Positions 1-11,154 of a DNA stretch of 64,000 nt are shown here, piece after piece. The stretch is taken from NCBI GenBank assembly GCA_012032775.1, contig JAAUQO010000003.1, forward strand, positions 1 to 64,000, in the 5' to 3' direction. How positions within the stretch are numbered: the stretch's first letter is position 1; the number at the start of each line of letters is the position of its first letter. The notes under the pieces were generated by a model, which ran no database searches, was not told where the DNA came from, and saw only the letters and a program-made list of their open reading frames with translations. The position numbers and the translations under genes were made by a program. The DNA comes from Oscillochloris sp. (GTDB lineage: Bacteria; Chloroflexota; Chloroflexia; Chloroflexales; Chloroflexaceae).

Positions 1-924
1 CCCACTGCCGCCGGCGCCCTGCGCCCAACTTGCCTTGCGCCGGCAACCATGACCGCCGGCGACAGCCGGTTGCTCGCCTCGGGCCGACCGACGTTGATCG
101 CCGGGTTCCACGAACTGCGCGATTTCTTCCCGCCGCTGATCGCAGCCAATCTGCGGGCGCAAGGCTTTCATTCCGATGGCGTCTACCTGCAATTACCGCC
201 GGTCGAACGTACCCTCGATTTCAACACCATGGTTTTTGCGCGGCTCTTTGATCGGCCCGATTTTCGCGCGGCCGTCGGGCGTCAGTTACGCGAGTTGGTG
301 CGAACCGGCGGCTATGGGCGGATCGCACTGCCGGCCGTACTCGGTATCCGCAAGCCCCTTGCCGCACTCCACGATCTGCAGGAAGCAGCCGGGGCGCTGA
401 TCTTCGAAATCCCGACCTTGCCCGCGTCGGTGCCGGGGATCAGGCTCTACCAGATCCTGGCCGCCGCCTTTGAAGCCGCCGGCGGGCGCATTCAACTCGG
501 CTCGGTGGTGTTGCGCGCCGAGGCCGAAGGTTCAACCCTGAAGGCCGTGTATAGCGAGGCCGCCGCCCGCGAACAACGTCACCGCGCCGCACGCTTTGTG
601 CTCGCGACCGGTGGTGTGCTTGGCGGTGGCGTTCGCGCCGATCACGCCGGTACTTTGCGCGAGACGGCCCTGAATCTGCCGTTGCGTACGCCCAATGGCC
701 GCAGCGAGTGGTTCGCCCAGCGCTTTCTGGAAGCGGGCGGCCATCCTGTTTTCCGCAGCGGTAGCGCCGTCGATGATCGGCTCCGGCCGCTCGATGCCGC
801 CGGGCGCGTCGTTTACGACAATGTCGCTGTTGTGGGCGGCGCGCTTGTCGGCTTCGACCCGATTCACGAAGGATGTCTTGAAGGAGTCGCCATCGCAACC
901 GGCTGGCGGGCCGGGATGTTGTAA
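1..924 (+). CDS. glpB: anaerobic glycerol-3-phosphate dehydrogenase subunit B, partial (5' end outside window)
   Basis: Frame is open from base 1 (PTAAGALRPTCLAPATMTAGD...), with a C-terminal FAD-binding pattern (VAVVGGALVGFDPIHEGCLEGVAIATGWRAG) and glpC immediately downstream. Confidence 0.85.
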   Translation, partial: PTAAGALRPTCLAPATMTAGDSRLLASGRPTLIAGFHELRDFFPPLIAANLRAQGFHSDGVYLQLPPVERTLDFNTMVFARLFDRPDFRAAVGRQLRELVRTGGYGRIALPAVLGIRKPLAALHDLQEAAGALIFEIPTLPASVPGIRLYQILAAAFEAAGGRIQLGSVVLRAEAEGSTLKAVYSEAAAREQRHRAARFVLATGGVLGGGVRADHAGTLRETALNLPLRTPNGRSEWFAQRFLEAGGHPVFRSGSAVDDRLRPLDAAGRVVYDNVAVVGGALVGFDPIHEGCLEGVAIATGWRAGML

Positions 925-998
925 CACCCCTCTTTACCGAGGATAGGGTGGTTGTCCATGTGGCGGTGCGCCGCCATACGGACAACCACAATACTACT

Positions 999-2225
999 AT
1001 GGATCATATCGAACTCTCGCTCGCTCAATCACTCGATCATTGTATCAAGTGCAACATTTGTACGTCGGCCTGCCCGGTTTCGGCTGTGACCGATAAGTTC
1101 CCCGGCCCGAAATATGTCGGCCCGCAGGCCCAGCGCTTCCGTGCGCCCGGCCAACCCGTGCCCGACGATTCGGTCGATTATTGCTCCGGCTGCCGGGTTT
1201 GCAATCAGGTTTGTCCGACCGGCGTGCGGATCGCCGAGTTGAACGCCCGCGCCCGCGCCGACATTGTGGCCGAGCGCGGCATTCCGCTGCGCAACCGCAT
1301 GATCGCTCGCGCCGGATTGGTTGGCCGGCTCAGCAGCGGCCCCCATGCGCCGCTGCTCAACTTCGGCCTCGGCTTCAAACCGGCTCGCTGGCTGGTGGAC
1401 AAAGTGATGAAGATCCACCAGGACGCGCCGCTGCCGAAATCCAGCACCTATACCTTCCGCAGTTGGTTCAAGGGCCACAGCAAAACCGCCGCCGACCGGC
1501 CGCGTACAAAGCAGGTGGTCTATTACCATGGTTGCAGCACCAACTACTACGAACCGCACGTCGGCAAGGCGGCGATCGCTGTGTTGGAGCGCAACGGCTT
1601 CGAGGTGATCATCCCGAAACAGGGCTGCTGTGGCCTGCCGCTGCTCTCGAACGGCGACTTCCGCACCGCCGAATCGTATCACCGCTATAATGTGCAACAA
1701 CTGTTGCCTTATGTGCGCCAGGGGATCCCGGTGGTAGGCACCAGCACCAGTTGTACGTTAACCCTTAAAGAAGAGGCGCCGGAGTTGCTGGGGCTGCACG
1801 ACGACGATGTGAAACTGGTGGCCGCCGGCACCTACGATATTTTCGAGTTCCTGCGCGATCTCGCCGATCGCGATGAGCTCGACACCAACTTCCGCCCAAT
1901 GGAACGGCATTTGCCCTACCATCCGCCCTGCCAGTTGCGTGCCCATCGGATCGGTCGGCCGGCGCTCGATCTGCTCGCGCTGATCCCCGGCTTGCAGATC
2001 ACCGAGAGCCATGCCGCCTGCTGTGGGATCGCCGGTACCTATGGCCTGAAGACCGAAAAATACCAGATTGCGATGGATGTCGGCGCCGATCTGTTTCAGT
2101 TCGTTCGCGATAGCAAGAGCGATCTGGCACTCTGCGACAGCGAAACATGTCGCTGGCAGATCACTCACGGCAGCGGCGTCGACTCGCGCCATCCGATCGA
2201 GATTCTGGCTGAAGCATACGCATAA
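999..2225 (+). CDS. glpC: anaerobic glycerol-3-phosphate dehydrogenase subunit C (4Fe-4S, CCG-domain protein)
   Basis: Two 4Fe-4S motifs (CIKCNICTSACPV, CSGCRVCNQVCPTG), CCG motifs (CCGLPLLS, CCGIAGTYG); follows glpB. Start set at MDHIELS. Confidence 0.92.
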   Translation: MDHIELSLAQSLDHCIKCNICTSACPVSAVTDKFPGPKYVGPQAQRFRAPGQPVPDDSVDYCSGCRVCNQVCPTGVRIAELNARARADIVAERGIPLRNRMIARAGLVGRLSSGPHAPLLNFGLGFKPARWLVDKVMKIHQDAPLPKSSTYTFRSWFKGHSKTAADRPRTKQVVYYHGCSTNYYEPHVGKAAIAVLERNGFEVIIPKQGCCGLPLLSNGDFRTAESYHRYNVQQLLPYVRQGIPVVGTSTSCTLTLKEEAPELLGLHDDDVKLVAAGTYDIFEFLRDLADRDELDTNFRPMERHLPYHPPCQLRAHRIGRPALDLLALIPGLQITESHAACCGIAGTYGLKTEKYQIAMDVGADLFQFVRDSKSDLALCDSETCRWQITHGSGVDSRHPIEILAEAYA

Positions 2226-2298
2226 GGAATGCTGTGGGTAAAAGGTAAAAAGGGCTGGTGAACTTTTACCTTTTACTCTTTATCTTCAATATACTACT

Positions 2299-3030
2299 AT
2301 GATTGGCTTACTGATCATCTCCCATAGTGCCGAGATTGCCCGCGGCGTAAAAAGTTTGGCCGAACAGATGACCCGCGGGCAGGTGCGGATCGCTGCTGCC
2401 GGCGGCACCCTTGACGGCGAACTCGGCACATCCATTGATCGCATCACTGTTGCCCTCGGAGAGATGACCAATGTCTCGGAGGTGCTGGCCCTGGTTGATA
2501 TGGGCAGTGCCGTGATGAGTGCCGAGATGGCGTTGGAACTGAGTGGGTTGCCGCATCGGATCAGTGCCGCGCCGCTGGTCGAAGGTGCGTTGGTGGCGGC
2601 GGTTGAGTTAATGCGGCCTGATGCCTCGCTTGAAGCAGTTGCCGCCGCTGCTGAAAAAGCCCTCGACGCCAAGGGGATCGCGCCGATCGCTACGACCGCG
2701 CCGCCCGATCCGGCGCCGGTGAGCGCCGCGCCCGCGCCGCAAGAACCCGGCATCACGCTTGAACTTACCAACAAAGACGGATTGCATATGCGCCCGGCGA
2801 AAGAGTTTGTCGCGACTGCCGGGCGTTTTTCGGCCACTATTCGGGTGCGCAACCTGGATCGCAGCGGCCAGCCGGAAGCCAACGCCAAGAGCTTGATCGA
2901 TCTGCTCAAAATCGCCGCCCGCGCCGGGCATCGCGTTCACGTCCGGGCCGAAGGCGCCGACGCCGATTCCGCCCTCCAGGCCCTTAGTGACCTGATCGCT
3001 AACCGCTTCGGCGAACCGCCGGCAACCTAG
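2299..3030 (+). CDS. dhaM: PTS-dependent dihydroxyacetone kinase phosphotransferase subunit DhaM (EIIA-Man-like + HPr domain)
   Basis: N-terminal MIGLLIISHSAEIARGVKSLAEQM...LVDMGSAVMSAEMALE; C-terminal HPr-like ITLELTNKDGLHMRPAKEFVATAGRF. Confidence 0.88.
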   Translation: MIGLLIISHSAEIARGVKSLAEQMTRGQVRIAAAGGTLDGELGTSIDRITVALGEMTNVSEVLALVDMGSAVMSAEMALELSGLPHRISAAPLVEGALVAAVELMRPDASLEAVAAAAEKALDAKGIAPIATTAPPDPAPVSAAPAPQEPGITLELTNKDGLHMRPAKEFVATAGRFSATIRVRNLDRSGQPEANAKSLIDLLKIAARAGHRVHVRAEGADADSALQALSDLIANRFGEPPAT

Positions 3031-3366
3031 AGTCTGCCAAAAGGCAAAAGCGAAAGGCGAAGTTGCTGCATTGGAACCTCCTGCGGCAATTTCGCCTTTC
3101 GCCGTTCATATGGCGCATTGCGGCCGTCCTCACTACTGCATATCGTAAAACTGTACGTGAGCGGTTATGAATTTGCTATAATCAAGCCATACAATAGAGG
3201 TGTGGCACATTCGCTGGAATGTCGTATCGGCGAATGTGAAACCGCTCCACCATTTCGGCAGCACCCAAATAGATGCTGTCTTGGCCTGTGGTACTGGGCG
3301 ATTTCTTTTGTCGGCCTGCGCTTTCGGTTGCGTTGCCGCGATAATTGTCTCCAGAGAAAGTCTGCC

Positions 3367-5247
3367 ATGCTCGCGCCCGGCACTGTTATACAAGACCGCT
3401 ACCGTGTCATTGCCCAGATTGCGAAGGGCGGGATGGGCGCGGTTTATCAGGCGCGCGATTTGCGGCTGCGTACCGATGTTGCGATCAAAGAAACGCTATT
3501 CAGCGATGATGCGTATCGCCAGGCATTCGAGCGCGAAGCACAGGTGCTGGCCCGTTTACGGCATCAGGCGCTGCCCAGGGTGATCGATCATTTTATCGAG
3601 CGCAACGGCCAGTTTCTGGTGATGGAGTATATCGGCGGCGAGGATCTGGGCAATCAACTTACCCGCCTCGGCCGGCGCTTCGCCTCGCCTCAGGCGCTAC
3701 CGATCGTCTTGAAATGGGCCGAGCAGTTGCTTGATGTGCTGCATTACCTGCATTCACGCCCATCGCCGGTGATCCACCGCGATATCAAACCCAAGAATCT
3801 GAAACTCTCGGCCAGCCACGATATTATTTTGCTCGACTTCGGCCTTTCGCGTGGCGGCATGACGGTGGCGATCGATGTCACCGACGACGGAACCACGACG
3901 CCGGAATCACGCAAAGTGTATGGCTTTACGCCGCCCTACGCACCCTTCGAGCAGATGCGCGACGGTGATCCCGACCAGCGCAGCGATATCTATTCGCTCG
4001 GTGCCACGTTGTACCATATGCTCACCGGTACGCTGCCGCCCGATGCGATGGCGCGCATGGCGCGCTTGCTCAACAGCCAGCCCGACTCGCTGCGCCCGAT
4101 TCAAGATCTGGCCCCCCATGTGCCTGTGGCGGTGGCCGAAGTGATCGAGCATTCGCTGGCGGTATTGATCGATGATCGCTTTCGCTCGGCGCGTGAAATG
4201 CGCGATGCACTTTTGCAGGCCCGCGGTCAGCGCCGGCCGCGCATCCAGCCGATCACAAATCGCCATCCCGAGTACCAATCGGCGGCCCCGGCGGTCGAAA
4301 TTCCGCTGCCGACCCCTTCGGTTGTTGCCCCGCCGACCCCCTCGGTTGCCGCCGATAGTACGCCGATGGGAACCCTGATGCGGCGGATGATCACCGGTAG
4401 CCCGATTCGCGCGGTTGCATACGGCCCCGACGGCAAAAGCCTGGCCGCCGGCTATGATGATCATACGATCGGCCTGTGGCATCTGGAAGACGACACACCG
4501 ACAGCGACGTTGCGTGGCCATAGCAGTAGTGTTCGCGGCGTCTCGTTCAGTAGCCAGAGCGGCTTGCTTGCCACCGCCAGCGACGATGAAACGGTGCGGC
4601 TCTGGGAGGTGAAGAACGGCATCCAGCGGCGCATGGTGCGGCTGCCCGGCTGTCAGATCGAAAGTATCTGCTTCAGCCCCGACGGCAAGTATCTTGCGGC
4701 CGGTGGTTGGGGCAGCGCCGTGGTTCTGATGACGGTCGATGATGATCGGATCGAGCCGCTGGGATCGCTGCCGTGCCCGTTTGTGCATAGCTTAGCCTTC
4801 AGCCCCGACGGCGCTCTGCTCGCCGCCGGTGGTTTCGACGGCGCGATCTACCTCTGGCGGATCGACGACCTCGAACGCGAAGGCGTGATCAATGGCTTCA
4901 GCCACTTCATCTACAGCGTCGCCTTCAGCCCCGATGGCCGGTACCTCGCGGCCAGCAGCAATAATCGGGTGCGCGTCTGGCGCATGCCCGACCAACTCGC
5001 GATCGAGACTCTGGAGGGCCATAGCGGGCCGGTGCGCAGTGTCGCCTTTAGCCCCGACGGTCAGACTCTTGCATCGGGTAGCGAGGATCGTAGTGTGCGT
5101 TTCTGGCGCCTTAGCGACGGCGCCCTGATGCCGCTCAGCCTTGATCACAGCGCCGGTGTCGCCAGCATTGTCTACAGCCCCGACGGCCATACCCTCGCCG
5201 CCGGCACCCACGACGGCCGGATCTTCCTCTGGCGGGCCAAAGACTAA
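3367..5247 (+). CDS. serine/threonine protein kinase with C-terminal WD40 repeats
   Basis: Kinase motifs VIHRDIKPKNLKL, LLDFGLSRG, SDIYSLGATLYHMLTG; repeated 'FSPDG..LAAG..D..I.LWR' WD40 units. Start set at MLAPGTVIQDRYR. Confidence 0.92.
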   Translation: MLAPGTVIQDRYRVIAQIAKGGMGAVYQARDLRLRTDVAIKETLFSDDAYRQAFEREAQVLARLRHQALPRVIDHFIERNGQFLVMEYIGGEDLGNQLTRLGRRFASPQALPIVLKWAEQLLDVLHYLHSRPSPVIHRDIKPKNLKLSASHDIILLDFGLSRGGMTVAIDVTDDGTTTPESRKVYGFTPPYAPFEQMRDGDPDQRSDIYSLGATLYHMLTGTLPPDAMARMARLLNSQPDSLRPIQDLAPHVPVAVAEVIEHSLAVLIDDRFRSAREMRDALLQARGQRRPRIQPITNRHPEYQSAAPAVEIPLPTPSVVAPPTPSVAADSTPMGTLMRRMITGSPIRAVAYGPDGKSLAAGYDDHTIGLWHLEDDTPTATLRGHSSSVRGVSFSSQSGLLATASDDETVRLWEVKNGIQRRMVRLPGCQIESICFSPDGKYLAAGGWGSAVVLMTVDDDRIEPLGSLPCPFVHSLAFSPDGALLAAGGFDGAIYLWRIDDLEREGVINGFSHFIYSVAFSPDGRYLAASSNNRVRVWRMPDQLAIETLEGHSGPVRSVAFSPDGQTLASGSEDRSVRFWRLSDGALMPLSLDHSAGVASIVYSPDGHTLAAGTHDGRIFLWRAKD

Positions 5248-5367
5248 CCAGACTGCGCTTGGTTGCCCTGAGCACTTGTCGTGACATCCGTCACGACAAG
5301 TGCTCGGTGTATAATACGCAGTATTCCCCCGAAGGAACAGCGGTTAGCATAACTAAGGGAGCCGGAC

Positions 5368-6507
<1,140 letters not shown>

Positions 6508-6553
6508 CGGCGGTGCGCCATCGGCCTATGTTATACTTAATTATTCAACAGCG

Positions 6554-7723
6554 ATGAACAGGCTCACGGAGGCGATGATGCACTTTGAGCTCAGCGAAGA
6601 ACAGGAATTAATTCGGCGCAGTGTGCGCGAGTTCGCCGAGAAGGAGATCGCGCCGCAGGCGCGTCACGTCGATGAGACGGGCGCGTTTCCCGCCGATACC
6701 TTCCGTGCAATGGGCCGGCTTGGCCTGATGGGCTTGCCGTTCCCCGAAGTGTACGGCGGCGCCGATGCCGATACGATCAGCACAGCCCTGGCGATTGAAG
6801 AAGTTTCACGGGCTTGCGGCAGCACCGGCCTGGCCTATGCCGCCCATTTGGGCCTGGGTTCGGCGCCGATCGCGATGTTCGGCAGCGAGGAGCAGAAACA
6901 ACGCTTTCTTGCTCCGGCCGCCCGCGGCGAGTATCTGGCGGCGTTCGGCCTTACCGAGCCCCACGCCGGCTCCGATGCCGGCGCGACGCGCACCAGCGCG
7001 GTGCTTGAAGGCAACGAGTGGGTGATCAACGGCCAGAAGATGTGGATCACCAATGCGCCGATGGCCGGGCACCTGATCGTTACCGCCATGACCGATAAGG
7101 ACAAGGGTAAGAAGGGCATCAGCGCGCTGATTGTTCCCGCCGGCATTCCCGGCCTGAGCTTCGGCAAGCACGAGGCGAAAATGGGACTGCGCGGCTCGGT
7201 CAGCACGGCGGTGATGCTTGAAGATGTGCGCGTGCCGAAGGAGAATCTGCTCGGCGAGCGCGGCAAGGGCTTTATTCAGTTCCTCAAAGTGCTCGACGGC
7301 GGCCGGATCGGGATCGGCGCGATGTCGGTGGGCCTGGCCCAGGGCGCCTACGAAGTTGCCGTGCAGTACGCCCGTGAGCGTGAAGCCTTCGGCAAGCCGA
7401 TCGGCGGACATCAGTCGGTGGCGAATATGATCGCCGATATGGCCGTGGCGATCGAAACCGCGCGCCTGATGGTGCTGAAGGCGGCCTGGCTCAAAGATCA
7501 GGGTCGGCCATTCACCCAGGAGGCCGCGATCGCCAAACTGTATGCATCGGAAACCTCTGAAAAGGTTTGCCGCGATGCGATCCAGGTGCTCGGCGGCTAT
7601 GGGTACAGCGCCGAGTTCCCGGTTGAGCGGATGTATCGCGATACACGCCTGTTGACGATCGGTGAAGGTACGTCGGAGATTCTGCGCGCTGTGATCGCCC
7701 ACGGAGTACTGGGCTTGCGTTGA
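6554..7723 (+). CDS. acyl-CoA dehydrogenase
   Basis: MHFELSEEQELIRRSVREFAEKEIAPQA, AFGLTEPHAGSDAG, QVLGGYGYSAEFPVERMYRDTRLLTIGEGTSEI. Confidence 0.95.
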   Translation: MNRLTEAMMHFELSEEQELIRRSVREFAEKEIAPQARHVDETGAFPADTFRAMGRLGLMGLPFPEVYGGADADTISTALAIEEVSRACGSTGLAYAAHLGLGSAPIAMFGSEEQKQRFLAPAARGEYLAAFGLTEPHAGSDAGATRTSAVLEGNEWVINGQKMWITNAPMAGHLIVTAMTDKDKGKKGISALIVPAGIPGLSFGKHEAKMGLRGSVSTAVMLEDVRVPKENLLGERGKGFIQFLKVLDGGRIGIGAMSVGLAQGAYEVAVQYAREREAFGKPIGGHQSVANMIADMAVAIETARLMVLKAAWLKDQGRPFTQEAAIAKLYASETSEKVCRDAIQVLGGYGYSAEFPVERMYRDTRLLTIGEGTSEILRAVIAHGVLGLR

Positions 7724-7733
7724 TTCTTACCAT

Positions 7734-8375
7734 ATGAATATCACCACAACAACCCTGCGGCAGTGGCTGCGGCGCTCAGCGGAACTGATTCAGGCCGAAC
7801 GCGAACGGCTGACTGATCTGGACGCCGCAATCGGTGATGCCGACCATGGCGTGAATCTTAACCGCGGATTTGTAGCTGTGGTTGAGGCGCTGCCGACGAT
7901 GCACGATCTCGATGCCGGAGCGATGCTGAAGGCGACCGGTATGCGTTTGATCGCAACCGTCGGCGGAGCCAGCGGCCCGCTTTACGGCACGGCATTTCGC
8001 CGGATGGGGCGGCAACTCGAAGGTATGAACAGCCTGGATGCGGCCACGTTGGTTGGTGCGTTACACGCATTCGTCGAAGGCGTTCAGACGATTGGCAAGG
8101 CCACGATCGGCGATAAAACCATGGTCGATGCGTTGAGTCCGGCAGTGGCGACGCTCGATACGGCAGTTGCCACCGGCGCCTTGTTGCCGCAGGCCATGCG
8201 CGAGGCAGCCGAGTGCGCAAAGGCAAGTGCCGAGGGAACCATTCCGCTGCTGGCCCGCCGGGGCCGGGCTTCGTACCTCGGCGAGCGATCGATCGGGCAC
8301 CAGGATCCCGGCGCAACTTCAGCCGCATTGCTGATCCAGGCTCTGGCCGATGTTGTCGCTCAGGAAGCGAAATAA
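7734..8375 (+). CDS. dhaL: dihydroxyacetone kinase subunit L (DhaL)
   Basis: LTDLDAAIGDADHGVNLNRGF, VGGASGPLYGTAFRRM, GDKTMVDALSPA. Confidence 0.9.
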   Translation: MNITTTTLRQWLRRSAELIQAERERLTDLDAAIGDADHGVNLNRGFVAVVEALPTMHDLDAGAMLKATGMRLIATVGGASGPLYGTAFRRMGRQLEGMNSLDAATLVGALHAFVEGVQTIGKATIGDKTMVDALSPAVATLDTAVATGALLPQAMREAAECAKASAEGTIPLLARRGRASYLGERSIGHQDPGATSAALLIQALADVVAQEAK

Positions 8376-8610
8376 GCGCCTGGCGATAGATTGGTATAGG
8401 CGCAGCAAGATTCGCAATCTTCCTGCGCGTCGGAGGTAAATGTGCTACAATATGCGCCAAATGCTACATACATGCTGCGGCGCTCTCAGCGATTATCGCC
8501 GTTGATGTAACGCAGTTGCCGTTACTCTCCAACCTGTGCAAACGGCCCCACCGGCAATGCCTCCTGTGTTCGGATCTCACGGGATCACCTGGTAATTCGA
8601 GGAATCACGT

Positions 8611-9785
8611 ATGTCGCAACCGCAACCCGATACCGCGCGTGCCCCTACGACAGTCGCCGCCAATGAGCTTCAGGCGCTGATTGCTCAGGGTCGCCAGAGG
8701 GGTTACGTCACTTTTGATGAGATCCAGGGGCTGGTACCAAACCCCGATGAGTCGGTCGAGGCGATCGACTCGGTGTATGCAGCCCTGGCTGATGCGAATA
8801 TTCCGGTTCGCGATCGGCCGAGGATGATACAACCCAGACGACGATCGATCTTGATGAAGGTCTTTCCGATGCGCTGCTTGGCGATAGTGTGCGGCTCTAC
8901 CTGCGCGAGATCGGCCAGGTGCCGCTGCTGACCGCCGATCAGGAGAAGCGGCTCGCTCAGGCGATCGAGCGCGGTCAGAAGGCTGAACAGAAGCTCGCCT
9001 CGGGTGAGTATGGTCCGTCTGAGAAGCGCGTTCTGATGGCCCAGAAGGCCGCCGGCGATGATGCCCGCCAGCAGATGGCGGCCGCGAATTTGCGCCTGGT
9101 GGTGAGTATCGCTAAACGCTATCGCGACCGGGGCTTGCCGTTGCTCGATCTTATCCAGGAAGGTTCGCTCGGTCTGTTGCGGGCGATCGAAAAGTTCGAC
9201 CACGATAAGGGCTTTAAGTTCAGTACCTATGCGACCTGGTGGATTAAGCAGGCGCTCTCGCGCGCCCTCGCCGATCAGTCGCGCCTGGTGCGCCTGCCGG
9301 TACATCTCGGCGAGACGTTGAACCGTATTCAGGCCGCCCGGCGCCAACTTACGCAGTCGCTCGGCCGTGAGCCGAACGATAGTGAACTCGCGCAGTTTAT
9401 CAGTATGAGCGAGGAGAAGTTGCGCGAATTGCGGCGAACCGCGCAGGATCCGGTCTCGCTGGCTACACCGGTCGGCGAAGAGGCCGATAGTACCTTGGCC
9501 GATTTTATCCCCGACCCACACGCACTCGATGCCGACGATGCCGCAGCCAGCGGGATGCTGCGCCAGCAGATCGCTACGGCGCTCGACCAGCTTACCGAAC
9601 GCGAACGACGTGTGCTTGAGTTGCGCTACGGACTCACCGACGGCCAACCACGTACCCTCGAAGAGGTCGGTAAGGCGTTCGGTGTCACCCGCGAACGCGT
9701 CCGTCAGATCGAGGTCAAGGCGCTGCGGAAACTGCGCCATCCCCGGCTTGGCAAATTGCTCAAGGATTACCTCGACCAGATTTGA
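8611..9785 (+). pseudogene. RpoD/SigA-type sigma factor, reading frame disrupted by an apparent 1-nt deletion near 8815-8822
   Basis: The first frame encodes a region 1.1-like segment (LIAQGRQRGYVTFDEIQGLVPNPDESVEAIDSVY). The shifted frame continues EDDTTQTTIDLDEGLSDALLGDSVRLYLREIGQVPLLT... through regions 2-4 (DLIQEGSLGLLRAIEKFDHDKGFKFSTYATWWIKQA; GVTRERVRQIEVKALRKLRHP). Confidence 0.85.
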
Positions 9786-9802
9786 GGGGCAGGATACAGG
9801 AT

Positions 9803-9830
9803 CTGTATCCTGTATCCTGTATCCTGTATC
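9803..9830. repeat. heptanucleotide tandem repeat (CTGTATC)x4, preceded by inverted copy GGATACAGG
   Basis: ggatacaggatctgtatcctgtatcctgtatcctgtatcctatg read directly. Confidence 0.95.
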
Positions 9831-9832
9831 CT

Positions 9833-11026
9833 ATGTTCTCACTTAGCTCGCGCCAACAACGCTTTGTTGCCGTTGCCGACGAACTCGCCGCGCAGTTGGC
9901 GGTGCATGCCGCTGCACATGATGCCGCCGGCAGCTTTCCGCAAGCGAGTTATGACTTGTTGCGCCGCGCCGGTTATCCGCGCCTGATTGTGCCGCAGGAA
10001 TACGGTGGTGAGGGCGCCGATCTGCTTGAGATGGTGCTGGCGCAAGAATATCTGGCCCGTGGCGATGGCGCAACCGCGATGGCGGTCGATATGACGGTTC
10101 ATCTGATCGGCCGGCTCGCCGAGACCCGCCAATGGCCTGAACCAATCTTCGCCCAGGTCTGTCGCGAGATTGCGAACGAGGGCGCACTGATTAATGCCGC
10201 CGCCAGTGAACCTGAACTCGGCAGTCCTTCACGTGGCGGCGCTCCTTCCACCCGCGCCGTGCGTGACGGCGATCTCTGGCGGGTGAACGGCCATAAACAG
10301 TTTGTGAGTATGGCGCCGGCCTTGCGTTTCTTTGTGGTGAGTGTCGCGCTTCCCGCCGACGAACACATGCCTGAAGGCGGTGTCGCAAACGCGATTGTGC
10401 GCGCCGGTACCGCAGGTGTGCGCTACGAGAATACCTGGGGCGATGCACTCAGCCTGCGCAGCAGCGGCAGCTATGATCTCTGGCTGGAAGATGTGGTTGT
10501 GCCCGATGCATGGGTGGTCGATCGCAAGCCGCTCGGCGCTCCGGCGGGCAAATCCAATGCCGCCGCTGCATGGTTTGGTCTGACCCTGGCCGCCGTCTAT
10601 CTTGGTATTGGTCAGGCGGCTTCGGACGCCGTTTGCGCCTACGCCAACCAGCGCACGCCGACGGCCCTCGGTAAGCCGATTGCGACGTTGCCCAATATCC
10701 AACGCCGGGTCGGCGAGTTACAGGTGCAGCTTGATGCAGCCCGGGCGCATCTCTATGCCGTCGCCGGCGCGTATGCCGCCGACCAATCACAACGCGCCGA
10801 ACTTGGGCCGGCGGTCGCCGCAGCCAAGTACCTTTGTACCAATGCCGCCGTCGCCGCCACCGATCAAGCCCTGCGCATCGCCGGTGGCTTTGGCCTTACC
10901 AGGCGGCTGCCGCTTGAACGCTACTTCCGCGATGTGCGCGCCGGCCTCACCCACCCGCCGAGCGACGACCAGGCGCTTGAACTTGTCGGGCGCGATGCTT
11001 TGGAGCGGGCTGAACGCCGCCCGTAA
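9833..11026 (+). CDS. acyl-CoA dehydrogenase family protein
   Basis: IVPQEYGGEGADLLEMVLAQEYLARGDGATAMAVDM, AASEPELGSPSRGG, RIAGGFGLTRRLPLERYFRDVRAG. Start set at MFSLSSRQQRF. Confidence 0.85.
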   Translation: MFSLSSRQQRFVAVADELAAQLAVHAAAHDAAGSFPQASYDLLRRAGYPRLIVPQEYGGEGADLLEMVLAQEYLARGDGATAMAVDMTVHLIGRLAETRQWPEPIFAQVCREIANEGALINAAASEPELGSPSRGGAPSTRAVRDGDLWRVNGHKQFVSMAPALRFFVVSVALPADEHMPEGGVANAIVRAGTAGVRYENTWGDALSLRSSGSYDLWLEDVVVPDAWVVDRKPLGAPAGKSNAAAAWFGLTLAAVYLGIGQAASDAVCAYANQRTPTALGKPIATLPNIQRRVGELQVQLDAARAHLYAVAGAYAADQSQRAELGPAVAAAKYLCTNAAVAATDQALRIAGGFGLTRRLPLERYFRDVRAGLTHPPSDDQALELVGRDALERAERRP

Positions 11027-11154
11027 CGTATGTTCAGTATGTCCACGCCCCTCGTCTGCTGGAACCTGTGGTAAGCTATACTATGTCCTGTGCAAATGGT
11101 GCGCAGCCGATGGACACGCAATACAGGCGTTGTCAAAAGGAGAACTGCAACCTA

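Noticed and set aside
3907-4788. Long antisense ORFs (e.g. 3907-4788 minus, 6806-7702 minus, 8703-9740 minus, 23452-24234 minus, 29226-30965 plus, 41176-42159 minus)
   Set aside because: They lie opposite well-supported genes in GC-rich sequence, show low-complexity Arg/Gly/His-rich translations and carry no recognisable motifs; they are artefacts of codon bias.
8800-8900. Programmed -1 frameshift in the sigma factor gene
   Set aside because: No canonical slippery heptamer or downstream pseudoknot was evident, and similar single-base shifts occur in five other genes, favouring sequence error.
10602-11154. N-terminal extension of ORF 10602-12098
   Set aside because: It overlaps the acyl-CoA dehydrogenase in another frame; a clear signal peptide starts at 11155.
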